The notes beneath the pieces were generated by a model. The model was not told where the DNA came from and searched no databases. It was given only the letters and a program-made list of their open reading frames with translations. Of a DNA stretch of 64,000 bases, positions 10,737 through 20,717 are shown piece after piece (within the stretch, counting starts at the first letter, position 1; the number at the start of each line of letters is the position of its first letter). Source of the stretch: Gordonia sihwensis NBRC 108236 (GTDB taxonomy: Bacteria; Actinomycetota; Actinomycetes; Mycobacteriales; Mycobacteriaceae); contig NZ_BANU01000027.1 in assembly GCF_000333035.1 (NCBI RefSeq), positions 25,073 through 89,072 on the forward strand. The letters are read 5' to 3'. The translations under genes and the position numbers were made by a program.

Positions 10737-12254
10737 ATGCCCTCGGTCCCGCCGCCCACCGGCACCGCACCCGCGGCCGATCGGAAGACATGGTTCGGGC
10801 TGGCGGTTCTGATGCTTCCGGTGCTGCTGGTCTCGATGGACTTCTCAGTGCTGTACCTGGCGATGCCGACGATCACCGCGGCGCTCGACCCGTCGGCCAC
10901 ACAGCAGTTGTGGATCCTCGACATCTACGGGTTCCTGATCGCCGGGCTGCTCATCACGATGGGCAACCTCGGCGATCGGATCGGGCGACGGCGGATTCTG
11001 CTGTGCGGCGCGGGTGTCTTCGGCGGTGCGTCGGTGCTCGCCGCGTTCTCGCCCGGTGCCGGGGCTTTGATCGCGGCCCGCGCGTTGATGGGCGTGGGAG
11101 GTGCGACGCTGATGCCCGCGAGCCTCGCGCTGATCGCCAACATGTTCAAGCGCAGTCACGAACGCGCCCGCGCCATCGGGGTGTGGACCTCGGCCTTCGC
11201 CGGCGGTGCCGCCATCGGCCCGGTTCTCGGAGGCCTTCTGCTGCACCACTATTGGTGGGGAGTGGTGTTCCTGATCAACGTGCCGGTGCTCGCGGTGCTC
11301 TTCGCGGCGGGGCCGTTCGTCCTCCCCGAGTACCGATCGGCCCGCACCGGTCGGTTCGACGTCGTCGGTGTCGCGCTGTCACTGCTCGGCATCCTCCCCG
11401 CCGTCTACGCGGTCAAGGCGCTCGCGACCGAGGGGGTCTCGCCGCTTGCGGCGACGGCGGGTCTGGTCGGCATCGCGATGTTCGCAGTATTCCTCCGCCA
11501 CGAGGCGCGCACGCGCGATCCCCTGCTGGACTTGAACCTGTTCCGCAACCCCACGGTGAGCGTGTGCCTCGCCATCGCGCTGGTGGGAATGATGGCCGAG
11601 GGCGGCGTCGCCTATCTCTCGAACGTCTATCTCCAGTCGGTGCTGGGCCACGACGTTCTGGCCGCGGCGCTCGCCGGACTCCCGATGGCGGTGACGATCG
11701 CCGTCTTCTCCGTCGTCGCCGATCGCATCGCCCGACTGGTCGGAAAGCGGTACGCCCTGGCCGGCTCGCTGGTGGTCGCCGCGACGGCGAATCTCGGATT
11801 CATCGCACTGGGCACCACGTCGTCGCTGTTGGTGTACATGGCCCTGAGCGCTCTCGCCGGAATCGGATACGGTGTGCAGTTCTCGCTGGTGACCGACGTG
11901 GTGGTCGGCGCCGTGCCGCCGGAGCAGTCCGGTGCCGCGTCGGGCATCTCGGAGACCTGTTTCGAACTGGGAACCGCCCTCGGCCTGGCTCTCTTCGGCT
12001 CGCTGGCCACCGCGGTCTTCCTGTCCCGCGGCGGCGACAGCGGGGTGACGGGATCGCTCGGTGAGACCCTCGTCCGCGCCGACGCCATGAGCACCGGCGG
12101 AGACGCCCTGGCAACGGCCGCGCGAGAGGCCTTCGTCGACGGACTGCACGCGACCACACTGGTGAGCGGACTGCTGCTCGCGGTGTTGAGCATCGTCACC
12201 GTCCTCGCGATGCGCCGCAGCGAGCACCGCGCCGAAGCAGTCGTCGAGGTGTGA
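10737..12254 (+). CDS. MFS drug/proton antiporter, DHA2 (14-TM) family
   Basis: The product has 505 residues with about 14 hydrophobic helices. Family motifs are visible: motif D1-like MDFSVLYLAMPTITAAL, motif A GNLGDRIGRRRILL, and motif C-like AFAGGAAIGPVLGGLLL. The closest resemblance is to QacA/SmvA-type exporters of cationic or hydrophobic compounds. GGAG lies 10 bases upstream of the ATG. No regulator gene adjoins it, unlike the other three exporters of this window. It is followed on the opposite strand by the iron-boxed small gene at 12340-12510. Confidence 0.88.
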   Translation: MPSVPPPTGTAPAADRKTWFGLAVLMLPVLLVSMDFSVLYLAMPTITAALDPSATQQLWILDIYGFLIAGLLITMGNLGDRIGRRRILLCGAGVFGGASVLAAFSPGAGALIAARALMGVGGATLMPASLALIANMFKRSHERARAIGVWTSAFAGGAAIGPVLGGLLLHHYWWGVVFLINVPVLAVLFAAGPFVLPEYRSARTGRFDVVGVALSLLGILPAVYAVKALATEGVSPLAATAGLVGIAMFAVFLRHEARTRDPLLDLNLFRNPTVSVCLAIALVGMMAEGGVAYLSNVYLQSVLGHDVLAAALAGLPMAVTIAVFSVVADRIARLVGKRYALAGSLVVAATANLGFIALGTTSSLLVYMALSALAGIGYGVQFSLVTDVVVGAVPPEQSGAASGISETCFELGTALGLALFGSLATAVFLSRGGDSGVTGSLGETLVRADAMSTGGDALATAAREAFVDGLHATTLVSGLLLAVLSIVTVLAMRRSEHRAEAVVEV

Positions 12255-12309
12255 CGACGAAGACGCGGGCCCCGACGTCCACAGTCGAGACCCGCGCCCT
12301 GCCGCAGGA

Positions 12310-12328
12310 ATGCGCCTACTCGGCGCAT
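12310..12328 (-). terminator. Hairpin downstream of the small iron-boxed gene
   Basis: ATGCGCC-TACTC-GGCGCAT is a perfect 7-bp stem with a 5-base loop, 11 bases past the stop of the 56-residue gene and 55 bases past the MFS stop. It could end transcription from either side. There is no oligo-T tract. Confidence 0.4.
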
Positions 12329-12339
12329 CCGTTCACGGA

Positions 12340-12510
12340 TCAGCGGTGCCAGAGAATCTCTTGCCCGAGAACCGCATTCACACCCATGGCGAATCCGTCC
12401 CACACCGGCAGCCAGACGCTGTTGTAGAAATCGGACTGTGCGAAGGCGACCCCGAGGTCGCCGATGATCGGCACCTCATGCCACTGCACGCTTCCGCTGC
12501 TGCTGCCCAT
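12340..12510 (-). CDS. Small 56-residue protein under an IdeR-type iron box
   Basis: An ATG at 12510 with a well-placed Shine-Dalgarno (GGAG, 5-base spacing) opens a 56-codon frame ending at 12340. The peptide begins MGSSSGSVQWHEVPIIGDLG, continues with SVWLPVWDGFAMGVNAVLGQ and ends EILWHR. It carries four Trp, no Cys and no basic signal-peptide N-region, and its hydrophobic parts could form one or two amphipathic helices. A strong IdeR/DtxR-like box begins 31 bases upstream of the start. The Shine-Dalgarno, iron box and clean stop make a real gene more likely than chance. I know no family; a small membrane or outer-membrane peptide involved in iron uptake is only a guess. Confidence 0.6.
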   Translation of the reverse strand: MGSSSGSVQWHEVPIIGDLGVAFAQSDFYNSVWLPVWDGFAMGVNAVLGQEILWHR

Positions 12511-12541
12511 CTCGTCTCCATTCCTCTAAAGAATTTGTAAA

Positions 12542-12560
12542 CAAGGTGATCCTAACCTAA
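12542..12560 (-). promoter_or_regulatory. IdeR/DtxR iron box
   Basis: On the minus strand the site reads TTAGGTTAGGATCACCTTG, matching 15 of 19 positions of the IdeR/DtxR consensus TTAGGTTAGGCTAACCTAA, with the first ten identical. It lies upstream of the 56-residue gene, over the expected promoter, so iron-replete repression is likely. On the other side lies the leuA promoter, about 45 bases away. Confidence 0.75.
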
Positions 12561-12605
12561 CTTTTCGTGATGGCAACCGGCCCCGGCATCGCCGGACTCA
12601 AGTGC

Positions 12606-12611
12606 TATCGT
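12606..12611 (+). promoter_or_regulatory. Probable -10 element of the leuA leader transcript
   Basis: TATCGT lies 7 bases before the ATG of the leader peptide, so transcription would start at or next to that ATG and the leader peptide would be leaderless. This is a spacing argument only. Confidence 0.45.
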
Positions 12612-12618
12612 TGATGTC

Positions 12619-12660
12619 ATGCAGCGTGCACTCCTCCTCGGTTGCCGCGGCGGGGTCTGA
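12619..12660 (+). CDS. leuA leader peptide (leucine-rich attenuator peptide)
   Basis: A 13-codon frame, MQRALLLGCRGGV, contains three consecutive CTC leucine codons and ends 77 bases before leuA. Leader peptides with leucine runs upstream of leuA have been predicted in actinobacteria as attenuation devices. A GC-rich hairpin follows directly, as expected for ribosome-mediated attenuation. Ribosome stalling at the Leu codons when leucyl-tRNA is scarce would let transcription enter leuA. Confidence 0.68.
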   Translation: MQRALLLGCRGGV

Positions 12661-12663
12661 TCC

Positions 12664-12719
12664 GACCGGCCCTCCGTCGCGGGGCCTCTTCACGCGCCGG
12701 TCAAAACCCCTTCTTTTGA
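12664..12719 (+). promoter_or_regulatory. leuA attenuator hairpin region
   Basis: GACCGGC (12664-12670) pairs with GCCGGTC (12696-12702). Inside it GGCCC (12668-12672) can pair with GGGGCC (12681-12686), giving mutually exclusive structures. A run AAAACCCCTTCTTTT follows. The layout (leader peptide, competing stems, T-rich tail, leuA) fits an attenuator controlled by leucine. The exact fold was not computed. Confidence 0.55.
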
Positions 12720-12731
12720 TCAGGAGATTGA

Positions 12732-14585
<1,854 letters not shown>

Positions 14586-14622
14586 CGCGCCCGCGTCGCA
14601 GCCGAACCGAGCACTGAACCCC

Positions 14623-14670
14623 GAACGCACCGAACCCCGCGAGCCGAAGCTCGCGGGGTTCGGTGCGTTC
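14623..14670. terminator. Bidirectional terminator between leuA and the Ig-repeat gene
   Basis: The arms 14623-14643 and 14650-14670 form a perfect 21-bp inverted repeat around the 6-base loop CCGAAG. It lies between two convergent genes, 37 bases past the leuA stop and 18 bases past the other stop, so it probably ends both transcripts. Confidence 0.85.
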
Positions 14671-14688
14671 ACGCCCGGTGCCCGGCTG

Positions 14689-16188
14689 TCAGAAGAGTCC
14701 TCGGACGAGGTCGGAGACGACACCGCCGCCCAGACTGCCGCTGCTGCTGCCGAGGCTTCCGTCGCCGTCGGGAATTCCGGGAGTCGGAGGATCGGCGTCG
14801 TCATTCACCGAGACGATGACCGGACCGGAGATAGCACCGGAATGGCCCGCCGTGCCGCTGTAGACCGCGGTGACGGTGAAGTCGCCGGCGGCCGCGAACG
14901 CGTGCTGCAGCTTCGCCGCACCGCCGGAGACCGTCACGGGCCCGCCGACGTCGTCGCCGTTGACCTTGAACTGCACTGTCCCGCCGGTCAGGTCGGCCGG
15001 CGTCAGCTCCGCCTTGAGCTCCACTGCGGCACCCGGTTTCGCGGTCGCGGGAGCGATCACCTTCACGCTGGTCTCCGTCTCGCTCGGCTCGGGATCGGAG
15101 ACCTTGATGGTCTTGGCCGCCGACGTCGAGCCGGAGAACCCGGCCGCACCCGAGAACACCGCGGTGACCTCCTTGTCCCCGGCCGAGGCGAACGAATGCT
15201 TCAGCACGGCCGCACCGCCGGAGACAGCCACCGGAGCACCCAGATTCGCTCCATCAGCCTTGAACTGCACAGTGCCCCCACCCGGATTCGGTGACACCGA
15301 CGCCGACAACGTCACCTCGTCACCGGTCGTCGCGGCGCCCGGCACCGACAAGGTGGTCACCGTGTCCTCATCCACCGGCGCGGCATCCACGCGAATGGTG
15401 GCGAGCGGACCGGCGCCGGCATTGGTCGGGCCACCGTCACTGTCGCGCGGCGAGCAACGGGTCGGGGCCCACTGAGTACCGAACAGACTGGCCTTCGCCA
15501 ACTGTGTACTGAAGTTCTCGTTCGCGTTCTGGTTCGCGGCGTTACCCGCGATCCGCACGGTGGGTTCGATGACGCCGGCGGTGCCCGCCTTCAGCGTCAC
15601 GTCGATCGCCGGCATGCGGAACCACGTCTCACCGCTCGAATTGGTGGTGCCGTCGAGGTTCTTCTTCGTCTTCGGGATGACGATGCCGCCCTCGCTGTTC
15701 GTGCTCGACGTAGGGCTGTTCGCGATGACCTGGTTGTTGCCCGACAGCCTGATGACCGAGCCCGTCGGGCTCACATTCCCGCTGTTGTCGACCAGCAGAA
15801 CATTCGGCGCCACGCCACTGAGGCCGACGGACGATCCCGCCACCACATCGGCGCTGACGAAGGTGGAGTTCGCCGGGACGGCGAAGTCGTACTTCAAACG
15901 CGACAGGTTGGTGGTGGTGGCACCGGAATCCTTGTCGGGGAACGAGGACGGGTTCGGCTGAATCCGGATCGTGAACTTCTCGCCCTCGGAGACCGACTCC
16001 GGAGCGTCGACGGTGATCGTGTTGCCGACAGGCTTCTTGACCGTCACGATCGAACTCGCCACGCAGATCGACTGGAAGGTGGTGTCGGTCGTCGCCGCCG
16101 AGGCCGGCGCGTCGACGACCACCATCGCTCCGGCTAGAAGTACCGATCCGCTCGCCACGGCGAGCACTCGGCTGGTGGACAGTCTCAT
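14689..16188 (-). CDS. Secreted protein with two Ig-like repeats
   Basis: The product is 499 residues. A signal peptide (about 1-31, cleavage after ASA) leads to a 230-residue N-terminal domain of unknown type with VSEGEKFTIRIQPNP and YDFAVPANSTFVSADVVAG. Two bacterial Ig-like domains follow (about 285-375 and 380-475). They share GGTVQFKADGANLGAPVAVS versus GGTVQFKVNGDDVGGPVTVS, and KEVTAVFSGAAGFSGS versus FTVTAVYSGTAGHSGA. The tail is Gly/Ser-rich (SLGSSSGSLGGG) with no LPXTG motif. Surface adhesion or structural work is plausible but unproven. AAGGA upstream of the ATG supports the start. Confidence 0.85.
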   Translation of the reverse strand: MRLSTSRVLAVASGSVLLAGAMVVVDAPASAATTDTTFQSICVASSIVTVKKPVGNTITVDAPESVSEGEKFTIRIQPNPSSFPDKDSGATTTNLSRLKYDFAVPANSTFVSADVVAGSSVGLSGVAPNVLLVDNSGNVSPTGSVIRLSGNNQVIANSPTSSTNSEGGIVIPKTKKNLDGTTNSSGETWFRMPAIDVTLKAGTAGVIEPTVRIAGNAANQNANENFSTQLAKASLFGTQWAPTRCSPRDSDGGPTNAGAGPLATIRVDAAPVDEDTVTTLSVPGAATTGDEVTLSASVSPNPGGGTVQFKADGANLGAPVAVSGGAAVLKHSFASAGDKEVTAVFSGAAGFSGSTSAAKTIKVSDPEPSETETSVKVIAPATAKPGAAVELKAELTPADLTGGTVQFKVNGDDVGGPVTVSGGAAKLQHAFAAAGDFTVTAVYSGTAGHSGAISGPVIVSVNDDADPPTPGIPDGDGSLGSSSGSLGGGVVSDLVRGLF

Positions 16189-16479
16189 TCAAGAATCCTT
16201 CACTGGGATGATTGACAACGTTCGTAGGACAGGTATGTCAGGAAAGCCGTGGCCGGGAATCGCGAAACGTGACCAGAGGCACAAAAGTCCTCTTTACCGG
16301 CGGGTCGTCGTCCGAATAGACGACAGAACTGGTCAATACAGTGCGAGTGCGAACACCGAATCCGCCGCCGTGGCTCGCCGGTGGGACGTACGGCCTGACG
16401 ATCAGTCACGAGGTCGATTACGAGATCTCACCGCGAGGCGCCGCGTACCTGGATTGGCTCACAGCTCGCTGACCGGAAG
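16189..16479. other. Intergenic stretch upstream of the Ig-repeat gene
   Basis: This 291-base stretch lies between two minus-strand genes and visibly has more A/T than its flanks. It must hold the promoter of the Ig-repeat gene. The short open frames in it have poor amino-acid composition and no Shine-Dalgarno, so I call no gene here. Confidence 0.5.
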
Positions 16480-17457
16480 CTATCGCTCCGACAGGTACAG
16501 CGCCCGAGCCTCCCGCACGTTGCGTCCACGCAACGCGCGCACGACGTCGGCCGGAACCTCGACGAACTCGTAGTCGGCGTCCAGTCCGCCGAGCGCCAGC
16601 GCGATCCACCCCGGATCGTCGGTCTGCATGGTGACCAGGCAGCCGTCGGGGTGCTCGGTGACCTCCGACCACCGGCCGATGCGGCCGCGCACCGCCTCCG
16701 GCTCGGCGTGAACCACGGCGCGCACCTGGAGTTGGTCCCGGCCTCCGCGCAGGCTCTCACGCACATAGGCCGCGGGGTCGCCGCCCGGCACCGCACGCGG
16801 CGCGAACCGCCGCTTCTGCGGTTGAGCAGCGCTGAGCCGGTCGAGCCGGAACGTGCGCCAGTCCTGACGATCGAGGTCGTACGCGAGCAGGTACCACCGG
16901 CGACCGACGGGAATCAACCGCAGCGGCTCGGTGCGGCGAGTGCCGGACGCACGTCCGGCCCGCGGTGCGGGCGCGTAATCGAAGGTGAGCTCCGTCGCGT
17001 CCCGGCACGCCAATGCCACTGTCGTCAGGGTCTCGGCGTCCACGGCCGGCGCCTGCTGTTCGCCGGGGAGCAACACGCTCATGGCCCGCAGCGCATCCGC
17101 ACGCCGGCGCAGCCGAGGCGGCAACACCTGCATCACCTTGGCCAGCGCCCGCACCGAGGCCTCCGCCATACCGGCGGCCGAACCGTGCGCGGCCGTCCGC
17201 AGCGCACTCACGATCGCGACGGCCTCCTCCTCGTCCACCACCAGCGGCGGCAGCGACCCGCCGGGAGCCAGTTGGTATCCGCCGCCGCTGCCCCGCACCG
17301 ACTGCACCGGATAGCCGAGATCCCGAAGCCGTTCGACGTCGCGGCGCACGGTCCGCTCGGTGGTCTCCAGACGGTCGGCCAGTTCCACCGCCGACCACAG
17401 GCGGTGCGCTTGGAGCAGCGCCAGCAGCTTCAGCGTCCGCGTCGTCGTATCGGCCAT
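16480..17457 (-). CDS. WYL-domain (YafY-type) transcriptional regulator
   Basis: The product is 325 residues. The N-terminal winged helix-turn-helix (about 5-60) has WSAVELADRLETTERTVRRD and VQSVRGSGGGYQL. The WYL domain follows (about 145-225), with LRLIPVGRRWYLLAYDLD and DWRTFRLDRL, then the WCX extension (about 245-320). Such proteins sense a small ligand, often nucleic-acid or nucleotide derived, through WYL. The start at 17457 (MADTTTRTLKLLALLQAH) is preferred over an upstream one because it begins at the conserved HTH. The gene is divergent from an MFS exporter and probably controls it. Confidence 0.9.
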   Translation of the reverse strand: MADTTTRTLKLLALLQAHRLWSAVELADRLETTERTVRRDVERLRDLGYPVQSVRGSGGGYQLAPGGSLPPLVVDEEEAVAIVSALRTAAHGSAAGMAEASVRALAKVMQVLPPRLRRRADALRAMSVLLPGEQQAPAVDAETLTTVALACRDATELTFDYAPAPRAGRASGTRRTEPLRLIPVGRRWYLLAYDLDRQDWRTFRLDRLSAAQPQKRRFAPRAVPGGDPAAYVRESLRGGRDQLQVRAVVHAEPEAVRGRIGRWSEVTEHPDGCLVTMQTDDPGWIALALGGLDADYEFVEVPADVVRALRGRNVREARALYLSER

Positions 17458-17514
17458 GACTGCATCATGCCCCAAACAACGGACAGAAACTGACCGGATT
17501 ATCCGCCGCTCTTC

Positions 17515-17531
17515 CGGACGGGAATCGTCCG
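17515..17531. promoter_or_regulatory. Inverted repeat between the WYL regulator and MFS genes
   Basis: CGGACG-GGAAT-CGTCCG is a perfect 6-bp inverted repeat with a 5-base spacer in the 129-base divergent intergenic region, a plausible operator for the WYL regulator. Evidence is symmetry and position only. Confidence 0.35.
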
Positions 17532-17586
17532 CAATGGTTCGTAGCGTCATCGGTGCAACAGACCCCCATCACCACAGGAGTTCCCG

Positions 17587-19041
17587 ATGACCGTCACAGC
17601 CGAGCCCCCTCCCCCGGCAACCGCGTCCACGAGGAGTCCGGACAGTCCGCCGATCGTCGGGAGCGCCCGGACCGTCGCCTTGGTATGCCTGTTGGCGGCG
17701 TCGTTCATGGAGTTGATGGACGCCACGGTCGTCAACGTCGCACTGCGGACGATGAGCGCCGATCTCGGCGCGTCGCCGACCGCGATGTCGTGGATCGTCG
17801 CGGGCTATCCGCTCGCCTACGCGACCGGGCTCGTGCTCGGGGCCCGTCTGGGAGATCGGTTCGGTCGACGCCGACTGTTCCTCATCGGTCTCGTCGCCTT
17901 CGGCGTCACCTCACTGGCCTGCGGTCTCGCCGACACGCCGACGCAACTCGTCGTGTTCCGGATCCTGCAGGGTGCCGCGGCGGCACTGATGATCCCGCAG
18001 GTGCTGACCAACATCCAGGTGCTCTATCCACCCGCCGAACGCGGCCGCGCGATGGGACTGTTCACCTCCGTCATCGGGATCGCCGCCGTGGCCGGTCCGG
18101 TGCTGGGCGCCGTCATCACCTCGGGCGACTGGTTCGGACTCTCGTGGCGGCCGGTGTTCCTCATCAACGTCCCGGTGGCGCTGCTCGCCCTGGTCGCGGC
18201 GCGCGTCTTCATCCCGGAGACTTACGCTTCCCGTCCCGCGCCCATCACGCCGATCTCCGCGGCGCTGCTCGGCGGTTCACTGGCAGCGCTGATGGCGCCG
18301 GTCACACTGGGACCGGAGAATGATTGGCCCGCTTGGGGATTCGTCATGATGGCGGCGGGCGCCGCCGGCCTGGCACTCTTCGCTCGGCGGCAGGTCATCA
18401 CTGCTCGCGCAGGCGGGGAGCCGCTGGTTCCGCCCGCGGTGTTCCGGACTCGTTCGTTCACCGCGGGGCTGACCGCGTTCACCGCACTGAGCATCCCGAC
18501 CGGCGGGTACTTCCTCGTCCAGTCGCTGCACGTCCAGGCCGCGCACGGCTGGTCGGTCCTGCACACCGGCCTGATGTGGGTGCCGTTCTCGATCGCCGTA
18601 CCCGTCTTCGCAGGTCTGTCCGCGACTGTCCTGGCCGCCCGATTCGGCAAGCACGTCCTGCAGGGCGGAGCGTGGGTGTTCATCGTCGGGATGACGTCCA
18701 TGATCGTCGCCGACCGCTCGGCCCATCCGGCCCTGTGGTTCACCGTCGCACTCATCGTCGCAGGCGCTGGTTTCGGACTCATCGTCGGGGCCGCCGGCCT
18801 GCTGGTTCTGAACGACGTGCCGGTCGGGCTCGCCGGCGCGGCGTCCGGCGTGTTCAACACCGTGCAGGCACTGTCGGTGGCGACGGGTGCGGCGGTGATC
18901 GGCACGGTGTACTCGTCGGTGTCGACCGCATACGGCCTCGCCACCGGCTACCGGGTCTCGTTCCTGGTGATGATCGGACTGGTCGCGGTCGGTGCAGCGG
19001 CCGCCCAACTGATGCCGAAGCCCGTGCGGATCGCGGTGTAG
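17587..19041 (+). CDS. MFS exporter, DHA2 family, next to a WYL regulator
   Basis: This is a 484-residue, roughly 14-helix transporter. Visible motifs: FMELMDATVVNVALRTMSAD (D1), GARLGDRFGRRRLFL (A) and SVIGIAAVAGPVLGAVIT (C). Drug or metabolite efflux by proton antiport is the family role. CAGGAG six bases before the ATG supports the start. The divergent WYL gene suggests ligand-induced expression. A perfect hairpin follows the stop. Confidence 0.88.
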   Translation: MTVTAEPPPPATASTRSPDSPPIVGSARTVALVCLLAASFMELMDATVVNVALRTMSADLGASPTAMSWIVAGYPLAYATGLVLGARLGDRFGRRRLFLIGLVAFGVTSLACGLADTPTQLVVFRILQGAAAALMIPQVLTNIQVLYPPAERGRAMGLFTSVIGIAAVAGPVLGAVITSGDWFGLSWRPVFLINVPVALLALVAARVFIPETYASRPAPITPISAALLGGSLAALMAPVTLGPENDWPAWGFVMMAAGAAGLALFARRQVITARAGGEPLVPPAVFRTRSFTAGLTAFTALSIPTGGYFLVQSLHVQAAHGWSVLHTGLMWVPFSIAVPVFAGLSATVLAARFGKHVLQGGAWVFIVGMTSMIVADRSAHPALWFTVALIVAGAGFGLIVGAAGLLVLNDVPVGLAGAASGVFNTVQALSVATGAAVIGTVYSSVSTAYGLATGYRVSFLVMIGLVAVGAAAAQLMPKPVRIAV

Positions 19042-19062
19042 CGGCCCAGGCGGGGCGAGGAC

Positions 19063-19090
19063 GTCCGCCCGGCGGGAGCGCCGGGCGGAC
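19063..19090. terminator. Terminator between convergent MFS and hydrolase genes
   Basis: GTCCGCCCGGCG-GGAG-CGCCGGGCGGAC is a perfect 12-bp stem with a 4-base loop, between two convergent stops at 19041 and 19094. Confidence 0.8.
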
Positions 19091-19093
19091 CCT

Positions 19094-20161
19094 CTATCCG
19101 GCCGAGGCGACCGCCTTCGCCACAGCCTCGCCCATCCGCCGGACGGTGGCCTGCGCGTCCGGGCTCAGCAGCGCCATATTCGCGAATCCGTGGATCATCG
19201 TCCCGGCGCGCTCCACGGTCACCGGGACGCCGGCCTGTTCGAGCGCAGCCGCGTACTCGAGGCCTTCGTCCCGCAGCGGGTCGAACCCGGCGACCACCAC
19301 GTGGGCGGGCGACAACCCGGAGAGATCTTCGGCAAGCAATGGCGAGACCCGAGGATCGGACAGTTGGTCGCGCGAAGCCAGGTAGGTGTCGCAGAAGTAG
19401 TCGATCTGTTCCTCGGTGAGGTAGTAGCCGGTGGAGAACTCATGGACCGACGGCCGCTTCCGCGACATGTCGACCACCGGATAGATCAGCAATTGCAGAC
19501 ACGGGGTGATCTCCTCGCCACGCACCTGCTGTGCGACGACCGCAGCGAGATTGCCTCCCGCGGAATCACCGGCCACCGCGATCTGCCGCGGATCGACGCC
19601 CCAGTCCGGCGCCTTCTCGACGGCGTAGCGCCAAGCCGCCACGGAGTCGTCGACCGCCGCCGGGAAGAGGTGCTCGGGGGCCAACCGGTAATCCACCGAC
19701 AGCACGTCGGCGCCCGAGGCGATCGCGAGCGCCCGGACCACCGAGTCGTGGCTGGCCCGGCTGCCCAGGACGAACCCGCCGCCGTGATAGAAGACGATCA
19801 GTCCTCGACCCTTGCCCTCGAGGCTGTATCGCGTGACGGGCACGCCTCCGGCGTCGGTGTCGATCACCAGATCCTCTTCGACGGCGAACGGCTCGAAGGC
19901 CTCCGCCATCATCGCGCTGTGATAGTCCATCGACTGCCGTGATCGGGAGACCAGATCGCCGACCAGCGCCAACGATGGAATGTAGGCCGCCGCGGTCACG
20001 ACCAGTGCGAGCATCGGGTCGAGACGATCACCGTCGCCGTTCACCGTCGTCAGGCGGCTCATCGCCTTCCGCACGGCTGCGGGCAGTTTGGCCGACGCCT
20101 TGAGCGCGGTCCGCTGGATCTTGAATGACATGGGCAGTTCGACTGCTGTTGCGCGACTCAC
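19094..20161 (-). CDS. Alpha/beta hydrolase, hormone-sensitive-lipase-like (Abhydrolase_3)
   Basis: This 355-residue esterase has the oxyanion motif YHGGGF (His126) and nucleophile elbow GDSAGGNLAA (Ser200). The acid is probably in VVAGFDPLRDEG and the catalytic His in GTMIHGFANM. These are hallmarks of the HSL/LipH-type esterases common in mycolata. The GTG at 20161 is used; an ATG ten codons in (20131) is a credible alternative. The gene diverges from a MarR gene, and two palindromes lie between them, so it may belong to that regulon. Confidence 0.88.
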   Translation of the reverse strand: MSRATAVELPMSFKIQRTALKASAKLPAAVRKAMSRLTTVNGDGDRLDPMLALVVTAAAYIPSLALVGDLVSRSRQSMDYHSAMMAEAFEPFAVEEDLVIDTDAGGVPVTRYSLEGKGRGLIVFYHGGGFVLGSRASHDSVVRALAIASGADVLSVDYRLAPEHLFPAAVDDSVAAWRYAVEKAPDWGVDPRQIAVAGDSAGGNLAAVVAQQVRGEEITPCLQLLIYPVVDMSRKRPSVHEFSTGYYLTEEQIDYFCDTYLASRDQLSDPRVSPLLAEDLSGLSPAHVVVAGFDPLRDEGLEYAAALEQAGVPVTVERAGTMIHGFANMALLSPDAQATVRRMGEAVAKAVASAG

Positions 20162-20210
20162 AGTGCAGAACTTATCACCGTCAACTCATCGGGTCACCCC
20201 TCAGATAAGA

Positions 20211-20242
20211 ACAGTTGACTGTGCAGTTAGCTGTCTAATTGC
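20211..20242. promoter_or_regulatory. Paired palindromes, probable MarR operator
   Basis: Two palindromes abut. ACAGTTGACTGT (20211-20222) has 5-bp arms and a 2-base spacer. GCAGTTAGCTGTCTAATTGC (20223-20242) has 8-bp arms with one mismatch and a 4-base spacer. The second touches the likely -10 (TAGAGT, 20243-20248) of the MarR gene. The position suits autorepression and control of the divergent hydrolase gene. Confidence 0.6.
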
Positions 20243-20255
20243 TAGAGTTGCACTC

Positions 20256-20690
20256 ATGGTCCAGCACTCGTCCGCCGAAGTCGGAAACCGTCTGCGCGCA
20301 ACGATCGCCGAGCTGAACCGGAAACTGAGGGCCAATTCGTCGGTCCTGGACCTCACCCGTTCGCAGTCGGCCGTGATCGGCTACCTCGATCGCCACGGCG
20401 CCTGTTCCACAGCCGATCTCGCCCGTGCGCACGGTATGCGTCAGCAGTCGATGGCCGCGATCGTCGCCGCCCTCACCGACGCCGGCCTGGTGGTCGGCTC
20501 CCCCGATCCGACCGATCGCCGCCGCACCTTGCTCGCCCTCTCCGAGAATGCCCGCACGGAACTGACCACCGGACGGCTCCAGCGAGCGGACTGGCTCGCG
20601 CACGCCGTCGACGCGGCCCTCACTCCGGACGAGGTGGCCCGCCTGGCCGATGCGATCGAGTTGCTCGGCCGCATCGCGGACCAGCCCTGA
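20256..20690 (+). CDS. MarR-family transcriptional regulator
   Basis: This 144-residue protein has the MarR winged helix-turn-helix: SQSAVIGYLDRHGACSTADL, AHGMRQQSMAAIVAALTDAG and the wing DPTDRRRTLLALS. No cysteine stands in the usual redox positions, so ligand rather than thiol sensing is likelier. The ATG at 20256 lies 7 bases after a -10-like TAGAGT, suggesting a leaderless transcript. The isochorismatase-like gene and an exporter follow on the same strand and are its probable targets. Confidence 0.9.
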   Translation: MVQHSSAEVGNRLRATIAELNRKLRANSSVLDLTRSQSAVIGYLDRHGACSTADLARAHGMRQQSMAAIVAALTDAGLVVGSPDPTDRRRTLLALSENARTELTTGRLQRADWLAHAVDAALTPDEVARLADAIELLGRIADQP

Positions 20691-20717
20691 AACACCTCCG
20701 CTCACGAAAGGATCACC

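Noticed and set aside
16200..16409. A 69-codon minus-strand frame upstream of the Ig-repeat gene
   Set aside because: No Shine-Dalgarno, Arg/Cys/Ser-rich composition and no regulatory site. It lies in the expected promoter region.
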